NCBI GenBank assembly: GCA_028023455.1
Contig: JAQFVV010012395.1
Location: forward strand, 5,026,001 to 5,090,000
Reading direction: 5' to 3'
Source of the DNA: Epiperipatus broadwayi
Lineage: Eukaryota > Onychophora > Udeonychophora > Euonychophora > Peripatidae
DNA length: 64,000 bases
Part shown: piece after piece, positions 11,921 to 22,980 of the stretch
Layout of the letters: each line of letters opens with the position of its first letter
Numbering within the stretch: the stretch's first letter is position 1
Position numbers and translations under genes: made by a program
Notes under the pieces: generated by a model
Seen by the model: the letters and a program-made list of their open reading frames with translations, nothing else
Told to the model about the DNA's origin: nothing
Databases searched by the model: none

Positions 11921-12025
11921 AAGATCAAGTTCTTGCTTTAAGTTTTCTAATTTTTCTTTCTTCAACTTCTTTTTATTTTTCTTCTGCGACTTCCTTAGTG
12001 ATTCACTTATGGTACTTTCCTTCTT
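11921..12025 (-). CDS. ATP1A: Na+/K+-ATPase alpha subunit, lysine-rich N-terminal exon
   Basis: A 105-nt exon of 35 codons starts KKESTISESLRKSQKKN, continues through a lysine-rich run, and ends in ENLKQELDL. A lysine-rich tail followed by a DDLKKE-like motif directly before DEHK is typical of Na+/K+-ATPase alpha N-termini. The acceptor is ttttttatAG|AAG at 12026-12027 and the donor is CTT|GTATGT at 11919-11920; the intron to the next exon is only 72 nt. Both ends are phase 0. No ATG lies in this exon, so the start codon is further upstream (higher coordinates). Confidence 0.92.
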
Positions 12026-12132
12026 CTATAAAAAATTAAAAGACGATAATTAGTATTAAACCGTAGGAGCAATATAATGATTGAAATTGACACAGATTCA
12101 TTTAATTTAAAATCATTGTTGTAATTAATTTT

Positions 12133-12477
12133 AAACCACTAAACATCACATGATCACCATCTCATGCTAGCACATAACTGTTAGTAAACAGGCAAAAATT
12201 CTCCATATAGTAGTGCCACCTCGTGCTAATCAGAGTAATCAATGGATGCCAGAAGGCTTGTGCATAAAATCCCTATCTAGTGCCGCCTACTCATCCAATA
12301 TCCCCAGACTAGTTTCTGGCTTGTGGCTTTCATCAGATCCAAGGCTCTCCTCACTGATGAAGGCCACAAGCCAGAAACTAGTCTGGGGATATTGGATGAG
12401 TAGGCACTAGATAGGGATTTTATGCACAAGCCTTCTGGCATCCATTGAATACTCTGGTTAGCACAAGGTGGCACTAC
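12133..12477 (+). mobile_element. family A foldback element with hammerhead
   Basis: 345-bp near-palindrome flanked by perfect 13-bp duplications TGTAATTAATTTT (12120-12132 and 12478-12490). It lies 95 nt upstream of an ATPase exon. The right arm holds an intact hammerhead (12348-12389). In the left arm the complementary motif has lost its stem I. Confidence 0.85.
12348..12389 (+). ncRNA. type I hammerhead ribozyme, family A
   Basis: In order: stem I strand UCCUCA (12348-12353), core CUGAUGA (12354-12360), stem II GGC/GCC with loop CACAA, core GAA, then A-C-UA-G-U as a minimal two-base-pair stem III, C17 at 12383, and stem I partner UGGGGA (12384-12389). Stem I is six pairs with one G-U. The flanking 10.1/11.1 positions are A-A instead of G-C, a departure from consensus. 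Confidence 0.7.
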
Positions 12478-13811
12478 TGTAATTAATTTTGTATGTTCAT
12501 TCTGTAATATTTGCAATGATGTGAAATGAAAAAGTCTTTCATAGAATAATAATTTAACAATTAGCAAGGAGTTTATATATAACTGATTTATGATTCATTA
12601 AAGTTAAATTTAAGAGAGTTTCTTTAAAATATTAGTAGAAGATTTTTTATTTGGACCAGAAAAATTAGAAAAGAAAAAATTGGAAGTTTTAGAGATATAG
12701 ATTTAATAATAATAATAATAAAATATGAATAGAAAAAATAATATCAGAGATACAAAGAGTTAAAAAAGTGAATGTAAAAAATTTATTGAGGAATTAAGAA
12801 GCAAAAGATATAATTGCACAACAAATATTTAAATATAGAAAAATTAAATTATGATGGGTGCATAATAGGTATTGGTAAGGGTTCTTCTAGAATAAAGTCA
12901 ATAAAATTGAAATAAATATAATAATTTACTTGTGTTGACAATATGAGTTGTGAACTCATCTTAAGCCTACCTATAAATAATGGATTTGTCCAAACTACGT
13001 CTTATCACAGTTTAAATTTACAATGTAGCTACCAATAAAGGAAAATAAATAAATAGCCCATGGCAGTAACAGACCAATAGAAGAATTAGGTCAATGAATC
13101 GGATTATTTTCAGTAAGGAATTACATCTGATATATATTAAAAGTCCATTTGAGAGGATTAGATTACCCAGGCAACTGCCAGACATCAAATGAAAGTAAAG
13201 TCATTGTCTAATAGAATGCAGTAACATGCTCAAATCTAAAGCAGGAAGCTGCTAGCTACTGATTTCATTTCAACTGCACGACAGGCAATTCATCTGTGGG
13301 CTGGAAGTATTACAGTTCAAAAGGGAAATCTTGGCATTCCTTCCCAAACACTAGATGTCCTATTAATAAACATTTGGGAGGTGAACCTCTCCATCTAAAC
13401 TGTTCTAAATACTTTGTTAACAGTTATATGTTACATATTGTTACAGTTAATAATTGTAATCAATATCTTAACATTTATTTTTGGGGTTGTGTATTACTAT
13501 CTAATGACCTGAACATAAATCCAATAGTATTATAGATATAATTACAACAATATATAACAACAGTTTAGTAATAATATTAAGGATTAACAGCAATTCTGTT
13601 TAAATGTTAAAAGCTTTGTAATACAATAATAAGGATTAACCTTAAATATATTTAGAAAGTATAGTAATTATTAAGATTAATTTTATGACAGTAAATAGAA
13701 AGTGTAGGTTTTGAAAGATATATTTGCCACTTTCTTTATCAAAGTCCTAATTAATAGTGAATTCAAAAACCCTATTGGAAATAATAATAATAATAATCAA
13801 CAAAACATTAC

Positions 13812-13876
13812 ATGATCACCATTTCTTATTTGGCATCCACTGATTACTCTGGCTTGCACTGAGTGGTGCTACTGTT
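13812..13876. mobile_element. family A fragment with target duplication
   Basis: Short internally deleted copy: ATGATCACC terminus, GGCATCCACTGATTACTCTGG and GGTGCTACTG. It is flanked by about 15 bp of TCAACAAAACATTAC (13797-13811 and 13877-13891). Confidence 0.65.
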
Positions 13877-13904
13877 TCAACAAAACATTACTGTAAATGT
13901 AACT

Positions 13905-13985
13905 CAGCAATATGAGATGGCATGGAGAGTTGAGGGTCGTGTGAAAGTGTGAGTTCGAATTCCTTATATATTACTGTAAATGATA
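13905..13985 (+). repeat. family D tail fragment (tRNA-like)
   Basis: Contains CAGCAATATGAGATGGCATG and GAGTTCGAATTCC, matching the tails at 33.8 kb and 43.4 kb. No ribozyme part is present. Confidence 0.55.
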
Positions 13986-15120
13986 AAAGTGAATCTGAAT
14001 TTCACAAAAAATAATTAACAAATAATACAGGCTTAAAAGACAACAATAAAGCTAATATCACAATCGATGAAGATATTAAATTTCACATATGAAAGTAATA
14101 AAATCTTAGCAATATGTGAAGAAAAAAACCAATATCACAAAGGGCAAAGAATCCACTTAGCTAAGTACCTAAACAATTATAAAATAATTGATTTTCTCTC
14201 AATTTTGGATAGTGGAGAAATAAAATATTATATATATTATTGAAATGTTACATAAATTATTAGTCAACGGGTTATTCATTGCTATCTAATTAATATACAA
14301 CTTAAAATGAATATCTGATTAATGATTTTCTGTTTTGCATTTTTTCATTGTGTATTAATACTTAATAAAGCAAAAAAGACTACACACAATGAAAGAACCG
14401 ACATATTCATTTAACTATTGTCAATCTTAATTATCTTTGTGTAATAAACTGTTTATAAATATTTGCAAATAATTTGAATATTAAATTATTTAATTTCAAG
14501 CAACTGATTTATTGTGTTGAATTAAAAGCATTTGTTTGATCTGTTTTAATACTTGGCCTAGATAAGACAAACCACTAATGACGCTTGCAGAGAATTGTTT
14601 GTCTGTACAGTTTCCAAAACAGATAAAAGTTATGAGACTGAAATTTACCAACTGTTTGAGTTTAAATCCTCAAATAAATTTATTTTGTAATAAAAAGTAG
14701 TTTGCTGTGTTATTTAAAAGATTTTATTATTGTATTATTATCACCATCATCATCATAATCTAATTTTGCTTTTAATATATGACAAATATACTTAGTCCTA
14801 TTTCCGAATATGCACATTTTATAATTAATTTGAACATTAGATATATGATTTTTTCTTATTAATAGTTAATAAAGATTATGCAATTTTATATTTGGGTACA
14901 ATATTCATTATCAAAGGACTTTTTGGAGAATAAAAATCTGATATGATGTCATTATACTATTTTCCAAATACACATTAAAAAAAAAAATCATACATCACAT
15001 GACTCAATTTTTAAGCTTGTAAATAAAAAAATAAAAAACTCTGCTAATTTGCTCTAACAAGCTTTATTGATAAATACCAGCTAAACAAATCATTTAAAAA
15101 TCTATATTGTGAAACCACTC

Positions 15121-15176
15121 CCTAACCTCAGACCAATGGTTTCATCCTTTGGCACTTCTCAGTGAGGCACTAGGAT
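15121..15176 (-). ncRNA. decayed hammerhead, family B inverted arm
   Basis: Minus strand: GCCUCA, CUGAGAA (invariant G8 replaced by A), GUGC/GGAU stem II, GAAACCAUUGGUC, UGAGGU. The core change should abolish cleavage. Confidence 0.6.
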
Positions 15177-15485
15177 AGTTTCAGACACTAGATCTAAAAA
15201 TACCAAGCCAAAGCCAGAATTTATCTAAAAGTTAACTATTAAGTAGAAAATCTGAAATTTTTAGACACCTAAATGTCTTCAAACCCAGCTATCTAACTTA
15301 TATTGCTAAGGCTATTAATATATGATTTGGCTGAAAATCTCTCAGCCACACATGGCTATTTAAATTAGATAGCTGAGTTAGAAGACATTTAGGTGTCTAA
15401 AAATTTCAGATTTTCTACTTGATATTTAACTTTTAGAAAAATGCTGGCTTTGGCTTCATATTTTTAGATCTAGTGTCTGAAACAA

Positions 15486-15541
15486 TCCTAGCATCTTACT
15501 GAAGAGTGTCAAAGCAGGAAACTATTGGTCTGAGATTAGGA
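15486..15541 (+). ncRNA. hammerhead ribozyme, family B first direct arm
   Basis: Core CUGAAGA and GAAA intact; stem I AUCUUA/UGAGAU with outer UCCUA/UAGGA; C17 at 15530. Stem II is weaker (GUGU/GCAG). Relative to unit 3, one stem I pair changed from C-G to U-A on both strands. Confidence 0.65.
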
Positions 15542-15893
15542 AGTGGCTTCAAGATAGAGATTTTTAAATGCTTTGTTTATATAGATTTATCAATAAAGCT
15601 TGTTAGAGAAAATTAGCAGAGCTCTTTATTTTTATTTACAAGCTTAAAAATTGAGTCATGTGATATATGACTTTGTTTTTCATTGACTATTTGTAGCCTT
15701 TGCTTTAAAGTCTTAAGCAATGTTATATTGCTAAGACTATTAATATAAGGCTTGGCTGAAGATCTCTCAGCCTCATATAGCTATTTAAGTTAGATAGCTG
15801 GGTTTGAAGACATTTCAGATTTTCTACTTAATAGTTAACTTTTAGATAAATGCTGGCTTTGGCTTGCTATTTTTAGATCTAGTATCTGAAACT

Positions 15894-15950
15894 ACCCTAG
15901 CGCCTCACTGAGGAGTGCCAAAGCATGAAACTATTGGTCCGAGGTCAGGG
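15894..15950 (+). ncRNA. type I hammerhead ribozyme, family B unit 1
   Basis: Outer stem I CCCU/AGGG, inner stem I GCCUCA with CGAGGU, core CUGAGGA, stem II GUGC/GCAU with loop CAAA, core GAA, stem III AC(U)/(G)GU with a short loop, C17 at 15939. In this copy the first base after the cleavage site is C rather than U, losing one stem I pair. Confidence 0.75.
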
Positions 15951-15991
15951 AGTGCTTTGGCTTGCTATTTTTAGATCTAGTATCTGAAACT

Positions 15992-16048
15992 ACCCTAGCG
16001 CCTCACTGAGGAGTGCCAAAGCATGAAACTATTGGTCCGAGGTCAGGG
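15992..16048 (+). ncRNA. type I hammerhead ribozyme, family B unit 2
   Basis: Same sequence as unit 1. Predicted cleavage is after C17 at 16037. Confidence 0.75.
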
Positions 16049-16089
16049 AGTGCTTTGGCTTGCTATTTTTAGATCTAGTATCTGAAACT

Positions 16090-16146
16090 ACCCTAGCGCC
16101 TCACTGAGGAGTGCCAAAGCATGAAACCATTGGTCTGAGGTCAGGG
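16090..16146 (+). ncRNA. type I hammerhead ribozyme, family B unit 3 (best formed)
   Basis: Stem I GCCUCA/UGAGGU (six pairs, one G-U) plus outer CCCU/AGGG; core CUGAGGA; stem II GUGC-CAAA-GCAU; GAA; stem III ACC/GGU with loop AUU; C17 at 16135. The 10.1-11.1 pair is G-U. A CpG-to-TpG change (GCAC to GCAU before GAAA) would explain loss of the usual G-C pair. Confidence 0.8.
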
Positions 16147-16262
16147 AGTGGCTTCAAGATAGAGATTTTTAAATGCTTTGTTTATCTAGCATTTATCAAT
16201 AAAGCTTGTTAGAGCAAATTAGCAGATCTCTTTATTATTTTTCTTTTTTTTTTACACATTAA

Positions 16263-17500
16263 GAAAGTTGATGTATGCTAATTTACAGAAGCTAATTAAT
16301 TATTTCTTAACATGTGCAATGTTTTCCATTAAATTTTATTTTAATAAAAGTAATATAATACGCATGAGATAGTTATATCGATAGATAAAAAATAAATCTT
16401 TGAAATAATTCACTTTAGAACAAAAGTTTTTACATCTTCTCTCTGCAGATAAATAGAAGATAATAGCTATTACATAGATAAATTCTGAGTGGAGTGTGTG
16501 CATATTTTTAAATGTTACTTCTCTAGATAATAACACCTTGATAATCACATACCTAGTGCCTTTCAGAGAAAATGCAAGGCCTGGGGTAACTAATATTTTA
16601 GATGCCCTTCAAAATTTAAAATAAGAATGTGGGGAGAGAGAATAAATGTTTTTACTTACAGGACCGAAATCAGGACTCCATTAGCAGTTATGAGTCGCAA
16701 AAATGAGTAAGCAGATCAGATCCAGATGACACTTGGATAGGGTATATTCACTCTAGCACTGTTAATATTGTAAAACACTGTTAACAGAGAACTAACTGAC
16801 AAAGAACTGAGATTATTAGTTCTGCCAGTTGCAGAGTATTGCAATTTCTTTCATCACAGAGCCATCAAATTAGTGCCTCATCCCTAAACTGACTTACATT
16901 TTTGACTCGTGGTAGGCCTGCTTGGAAAAGTTTTTCTCAAATATTTTTTTTGGGAATTTAACTGTAAAATTAAGGCCATTCTATAAGCTGTGATATCACT
17001 TTGCCTTCTCCTATATTTTTGTTTAACATATTGAGTTGCCAAGTTGAGGCCCCTAATGTTTTAAGCTCCAGGGCAACTGCCCCTCCTGTCCATCCCTTCT
17101 GATTGGCCCTGTATGTACCAACTATTAGTTGGATTTCTAGCTGAAATAGTCAATGAACAATTGTATAAAAGAAAAAAAACCTCCTAACTTGCTTTGAATT
17201 TAAAAAGAATTATATAGGTTAGTACAGTTTTCATCCCAGGTCATGTGCATGGCAAATAAATATGATAACTCAATAACAGTCACTCATAATTACAAGATAA
17301 AAAATTATTCTAAAGATGAATTTTGTGGTGTCTATAACACAAATATGTCAACATATAGAAAATGAGGTCCACTGTTCTATTTATTTAATATTTTGCAATG
17401 CTATCTTTTAAGCTCTTTTGTAGAAAAAATTTTTTATGAAATATTTTAACATCCATATTTTCTCTGCTATATCTTTCCAATGGAAAAAACAACACTGCAT
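16263..17500. other. no gene seen
   Basis: Mostly AT-rich. A more complex piece at 16560-17110 (GGGCAACTGCCCCTCCTGTC near 17070) may be part of an old transposon. Confidence 0.4.
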
Positions 17501-20250
17501 TTCTTTAGAATGTCTTTGAGATAATCCTTATAATTTAAATGGGATCTACCTCTATGATGAAAACCATGCTCAACTTCTTGTACACGTTTAGGAAATATTG
17601 TTTATTTATTTTACATGTCCAACCCAATAAAGCTGTGATTTTACAGTAATGGACTCAATCGCATCATATCCAGGAAGATGAAGAACGTAATGACTGCTTT
17701 GATGATCTTGCTATTGTATTTTTAAAATGATTTGGAGCATCCTATATAAAACTTCTTTAATGCCTTTATTGCTTGATAGAGTGTCCACATCTCATTCTAT
17801 CTTTTAACCCTTTTAAAAGTAGCAGCACCTTATCAGAGTCTGTGCCGTATCTTAACATCTAAGTTCACCTTTCTGCTTAAAAAATTGCCCCGTATTTAAA
17901 TTGTTTTATATTCTTCATTTAATAACTATTCAAGCTAAGAGGATTTTTTTCCATCACTTATAATAAACAGTTTGATTTTTTCACTATTAATTATTAAACC
18001 AAGGTCTTTATATCTTAAATCCAAAACATTAAAGTACATTCTATGTTTTTTGAATTAGTTATCATAAGCATAGTATGAATCTAAAAAGATAAAGTTTTTG
18101 TTTTTGCTTTTAATTGATTCAAATTAAAAATTACAATCAAACCTATATCTCATCTTAATACTTATTTGATTAAGTCACCTATAAACAGTTCCAAAGATAT
18201 CTAAACAATGTTGGAGCAAGTATACATCCTTGTTTAACATCAGTTTTAATCTCAAATGTCTCAGCATTTTTCTCCTGTAGTAACAACCCCCCTCCCATTC
18301 CGTCATTCGGAAACTGTACAATATGAATAAACTTTGCCCAAATACCAATTAATTTCAAAACATTGTCATTAACTTGTTCAATTAATGTTTTGACCAAATC
18401 AGTAACAACGATATATAAATTACACTTTGGTTATTGATACTTTTCTTGCATTTGCTTGGCAATAAAAACCATGTCTATAATTCTTATTGATGCTCTAAAA
18501 CGACATTATATCTCTGATATTATTCATCTATGATTGGAAACAACTTCTTCAACAAAATCTGTAAAAGATAATAATATTTTGCGATAATTACTATGATCGT
18601 GCTCACTCACTTTATTTTTAAAAATTGAATTATAAAAGCATTCTTAAGATTGGGTGATGCAACTTTGTGAGTCCATATATTTCTAAAAAAAATCCAATAT
18701 TTTGAAACTAATATAGCATTATAATGTTTTAGTAAAAATCAGTCACATGTCACATGATCTATATAGCTTGCATTACCAGTATTATGTTTTGAAACTTCAG
18801 GATCTGTAGCCATTCTATTTTTAAGATACCCTGTAGTTTTGGCATAGTTGATAGAGCATCCAACTTGGGATTAAGAGATCCCAGGATTAATTCTGGTGCA
18901 TGCAGGTCTGGAACTTGATCTTTTTATGAATTTCCAAGCAATAAAACCATATGTGAGGTTTTTTTAAAGATTAAAAGTGATGTTTGATTTATAAACAGGA
19001 TATCTTTGTCCATATCTAAATGATCTTGACAAAATGGATATATTTTTAGAAGGCATCTCATTTTTTTTAATCATTATTCAAAAAAGGATCAAATACTACT
19101 TTTATCTATTCAAAATATCATTGCCATCATATAAAAGAGTGTTATTTCTGAATTTAATAGGATAATGACATTGTTTCTCATATTTATGTGTTACTTTCAA
19201 TACCTCAAAAAAAAGATCTGGAGTGATTGCGATCAGTGAATGCATTTTCTTTGCTGATTTAATCCACTGACCATTTTTAAGGTTTTTGTCAGTCATTGAA
19301 GTTCTGCCTTTAAATTAAATATTTATTATTAAGTTCCACATTTAATTTATTATTTTTCTAAATAGAAAGCATCACATATCTTTTAATCAAGTTACTAATA
19401 ATAAGATTAACATTAGAAAACCAATCATAATTCTTCTTTTAGTAAATCAAGAATAGATTTACTTGTATCTATTTATATACTCTTTTTAAAAGAATTTCAT
19501 ACTTCAGTTATATGACAATTCTGAAGGTCTAAATTAGCAATTTTAATGCTTAATAGCTATTGAAATTGCTAAAGAACAAACTTCAAATTTTTTTGTGAAT
19601 ATAATTGGAATAAAATCCACTTTTTAATTCATTGGTCATTTTAATCTTGATGTTTACTAACGTACGATCCATCCAACAATCTGTGCTTGTAAATTTTCAC
19701 ATAGTATGGATTTCTTTTGCATTCTGATTCCAAACTGTGCCGATGTTTAGTGCATACATGCATCTATTTTTCAATATGGTGATTTTTTGCCTAAATAAAA
19801 TGTTTCTGATGATAAACTATTTTTTTGTGTAAAAATTCAATTACAACATAAATTTAATTTGTGATACTGATATGACTATTTCCAGCAATGTTTGGTTAAG
19901 CTTGTACCATTGTGTGCATTAAAGTCTCCAAGAGTACAAAATGCAATCTAGAAAGGAATAAAAGCTTTCTTTGAGTTTTTTAAATCTAATTTTAGAATAT
20001 AAGTACTGATGAGTATTGGTGGCATTATGCAAAGCCAAGATTTAATGCAATTAGCTTTTTAAACAGAATTTTAAAAAAATAAGATGCTAAATTAGATTAC
20101 AACAAAGCCAATATCATGCATTCTCCTTTCATTGACTGATTTGCCCTTTCCATACAAACTTATAGTCATCCATCTACTCTACTAAACATCTTTCCTCTGG
20201 GAAGATGAGTTTACTGAAAGCAAGCATATCAACTGCACCAGTGCAGTTGT
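17500..20250 (-). mobile_element. decayed non-LTR retrotransposon (endonuclease and RT)
   Basis: Minus-strand fragments appear in the order expected of one LINE. LGDFNAHNG near 19890-19930 is the endonuclease motif. NNTLLYDGNDILNR near 19100-19150 is the linker seen as TLLTDKDAILKR in this LINE group. The RT stretch at 18179-18397 has FPNDGMGGG and TDVKQGCILAPTLF. The VKQGC(V/I)LAPTLF motif is diagnostic of a common metazoan LINE group. Many stops and frameshifts are present. Clade assignment was not attempted. Confidence 0.8.
18835..18960 (+). mobile_element. SINE-3 copy inserted in a LINE remnant
   Basis: A-box-like TGGCATAGTTGATAGAG, then CATCCAACTTGGGATTA, B-box-like GGATTAATTCTGG, then TTTCCAAGCAATAAAACC. 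It is the plus-strand counterpart of the 50875 copy. Confidence 0.65.
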
Positions 20251-20379
20251 CCATTCTGAAATGAAATATTTGTATGAAGTAAATTCTGTACATTCTATGT
20301 ACCTATGTATTGGATTTCTAATATGAATAAAATAGTATCTCATTAAATATGAAGTATTATAACTTTATCTTTCTTATTG

Positions 20380-20690
20380 CATTGCCAAATCCATATAATA
20401 TTAATATCGTTTACTTTCTTTATTACTTTTACAATGCTTCATATAATTATATCCACTATTGATGTTTTCGATGGCATCAGCAATCTTCTTCAGAACTTCA
20501 CTTATATTTTAAAATCTTAAATTTTAAAAGTTTGAATAGTTAGCAGTTAAAATTTGAATGTATAAATAGAAGTTCTGAAAAAGATTGCTGGAACTATTGA
20601 AACCATCAATAATGAGTTGTAATTATATGAAGCATTGTAAAAGTAATAAAGAAAGTAAATAGTATTAATATTATATAAATTTCTAATACT
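20380..20690. repeat. foldback with hammerhead-like signature
   Basis: Inverted arms: TTACTTTCTTTATTACTTTT (20410) pairs with 20638-20662. Near the centre the minus strand reads TTCTGAAGAAGATTGCTGAT and CATCGAAAACATCAA, a CUGAAGA...GAAA arrangement, mirrored on the plus strand at about 20574-20613. Confidence 0.65.
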
Positions 20691-20973
20691 TATCATTAGT
20701 ATTACCACTGCCTCTGCTTTATCACTACTACTGATAATATTATTACAATGAATAATCATCCAGGCATGACAATCTAGCCAGAATGTGTAAGGCAGGCTAT
20801 TTTTAGACATATTTCCTAAATTCCTTCCATTCCTATGATAGACGGGGGATCCTTAAATAAGGCTGATCTCAATATAAATCTTTGCCATCTAAAATTCCTG
20901 TCTGAAATCCAGTTTCAAACTGAGTCATTATTAATCGTACTGATTTGAAAAAATATCACAACTAAAAACTACC

Positions 20974-21085
20974 TGTCAAGCGTTGTTGCCGAGAGGTCAG
21001 CGCAGCCGCCTTACAAGCAAGTAGTTGGTTGCAGACGGTTGTGAGTTCGCCTCCCGGCCGATGCTATGGCATGTGGAAGAAAAAA
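20974..21085 (+). mobile_element. SINE-1 copy
   Basis: GCGTTGTTGCCGAGAGGTCA, then GCCGCCTTACAAGC, B-box GAGTTCGCCTCCC, A-tail. Flanked by 14-bp duplications AACTAAAAACTACC (20960-20973 and 21086-21099). Confidence 0.85.
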
Positions 21086-21548
21086 AACTAAAAACTACCA
21101 ACCTATTAATGTCTTTGTCATTACTTTCTTAATTCTCAAGAGCTAAAATTTAAAAAAAAAAATGAAAAGAGAATTGACGTCAGAAATGCTCTGTATATAA
21201 TTAAGGAATGGAAATGTGGTGGCACAAACAAACAATCTCATTGTCATAATTATTATGGAAATATTACTAATGGCATGAAAAACTCATGACAATTAGATCA
21301 TACACTAAATTAAGTAACTAAAAAAGAAAAGGGAGACAGAAGAGACTATTTGCACTGGAAATTGTACATAGCCTTTGAAAAACAGCATCCTAATTTACAA
21401 GGGAGCATGAGGTATTCTTAGTCAGGGACTGTTTATTTGTTATTCACAAATAACTGTTGGATCAAAAACCTCTTATAATAATTATGTGTGTGTGTGCGCG
21501 CGCATGAATGCAGTTTTTTCAAAGAAAGTGGAACAGTTAGCCAATAAG

Positions 21549-21785
21549 ATATTACATTCAAAGATCAGCCTTTCAAGCTAATTGTGCATGCGTCTCTCTG
21601 CGAGTGTTAAATAATAACAAGCTAATTGTGCATGCGTCTCTCTGCGAGTGTTAAATAATAAATGAATACTTCACTCCACAACTTGTGGAGTGAAGTACTT
21701 GTGGAGTGAAGTATTCATTTATTATTTAACACTCGCAGAGAGACGCATGCACAATTAGCTTGAAAGTCTGATCTTTGAATGTAAT
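21549..21785. repeat. young near-perfect palindrome with a duplicated arm segment
   Basis: GCATGCGTCTCTCTGCGAGT occurs twice directly (near 21588 and 21631) and once inverted (near 21732). The outer ends ATTACATTCAAAGATCAGCC and the inverse close the foldback. Centre: ACTTCACTCCACAACTTGTG with a repeated GTGGAGTGAAGTA. The arms look almost identical. Confidence 0.85.
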
Positions 21786-22854
21786 ACAATTGTACGCATA
21801 GCGTCATATAAAAATAAATGCTTATTTACCAATAAGATATTGTGTTCTAGTGACAATACTTGATCATCGATGGAAATAGGAGTAGTTTGTTACTATTTTA
21901 TAATCTCTTAATATTATTTATTCTTATATCTCAATAATCTTATATCTCAATAATTAATACTACATCAAATATTAATGAGAACTTTAGAACACTTTTTTAT
22001 TTTCTTTTACAAGGTATGGACTGTAGAAATATCCAATAGGAAATTGACATCTGTTTTAATTTATGAAAAGAAATCTCTCACCTCAAATTCAAGAAAGCTA
22101 AATCAGTTTCCAATTAGAAACAATATAGATACCGAAAATAATAGTTGTATTGTCTAAAAATATAAAAATAAAGAATAGTAAAACAAAATGTGTTTAAAAT
22201 TCAATGCTTATCAGGATAGATGGACATTATGAGAGATTGTAGCTAAAAAAATTGACAGAATTATAAAAGGAGAAATATCTTTAAATACCAAAAATATCTA
22301 AATACTTGATATCTATAAAATAATCTGACAGTCTTTACAATTCAAATATTTATGCTATTTTGATCATATATTAAATTATTACAATTTGTTTTACAAATGT
22401 CAAATTTTCTGTACTCACAATTTTGCATCATATACTTCAGATAAATACATTCATGAATATTATTAATCATTTTTTATGCTAGAGATTATTATATCATTGC
22501 TAATCCATATATGTCTTAAACTTTAGTTTTAATTAAACAAGCATATAGAATAATTCATCTTCATTTCTTTTTATTCTATGTACAATTATTTTTTTACAAA
22601 CAGTATTCTTAAAACTTACACGCTGCCAAACATTGTTGAAACATATGAATAAATAAATTTAATAAGAATTAGATATAAGAGTATAATCAAGTAAGAGAGA
22701 ATTAAAAATTTAAATATTTGTATTTCTCAAAATCAATGATTGATTTTCTGTGAAAAATTCTAACTATTGTAAGATATAGCTGTACATTATTTTTATTGAT
22801 TAATATTATACATTTTTTGTATTTAAATGTTGATTTAAATAATAATTGGATGGC

Positions 22855-22980
22855 TATTCAGAAGTTCAAAACAAGTTTGGGCACCAGAAGATCTAGATGC
22901 AACCCATGGACTTTAAACTCCAGAGTTCTGCCATTTTTCCACTGCATCAAACCATGCAAGGCTATCTTTATCAAATAAAT
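22855..22980 (-). mobile_element. SINE-3 copy
   Basis: The reverse complement has GCATGGTTTGATGCAGTGG, a middle with GGAGTTTAAAGTCC and B-box-like GGGTTGCATCTAG. Small open frames here on both strands are not genes. Confidence 0.55.

Larger units (their letters stand above)
12491..14968. other. AT-rich sequence upstream of the ATPase exons
   Basis: Apart from the family A and D fragments at 13.8-14.0 kb, only simple repeats (AAT runs at 12705 and 13783) and a tRNA-like patch (GTTTGAGTTTAAATCCTC at 14655) are visible. Confidence 0.5.
15853..16146 (+). repeat. three tandem 98-bp units, each with a hammerhead
   Basis: Units start near 15853, 15951 and 16049. The first two are almost identical. 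The third differs at a few bases (GAAACCATTGGTCTGAGG for GAAACTATTGGTCCGAGG). Such low divergence implies recent expansion or repair. Confidence 0.9.
14979..16252 (+). mobile_element. family B foldback element with tandem hammerheads
   Basis: 1274-bp element flanked by 10-bp duplications TACACATTAA (14969-14978 and 16253-16262). Order: inverted arm (to about 15295), loop with CTATTTAAATTAGATAGCTG, direct arm (about 15360-15672), spacer, and a second direct arm (from about 15720). A 98-bp unit carrying the ribozyme is repeated three times within the second direct arm. Confidence 0.85.

Noticed and set aside
12213-12567. Two overlapping frames on opposite strands with nearly the same protein
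   Set aside because: Both are read from the two arms of the family A palindrome.
16336-16548. 70-codon minus-strand frame
   Set aside because: AT-rich composition, no domain, no splice support.
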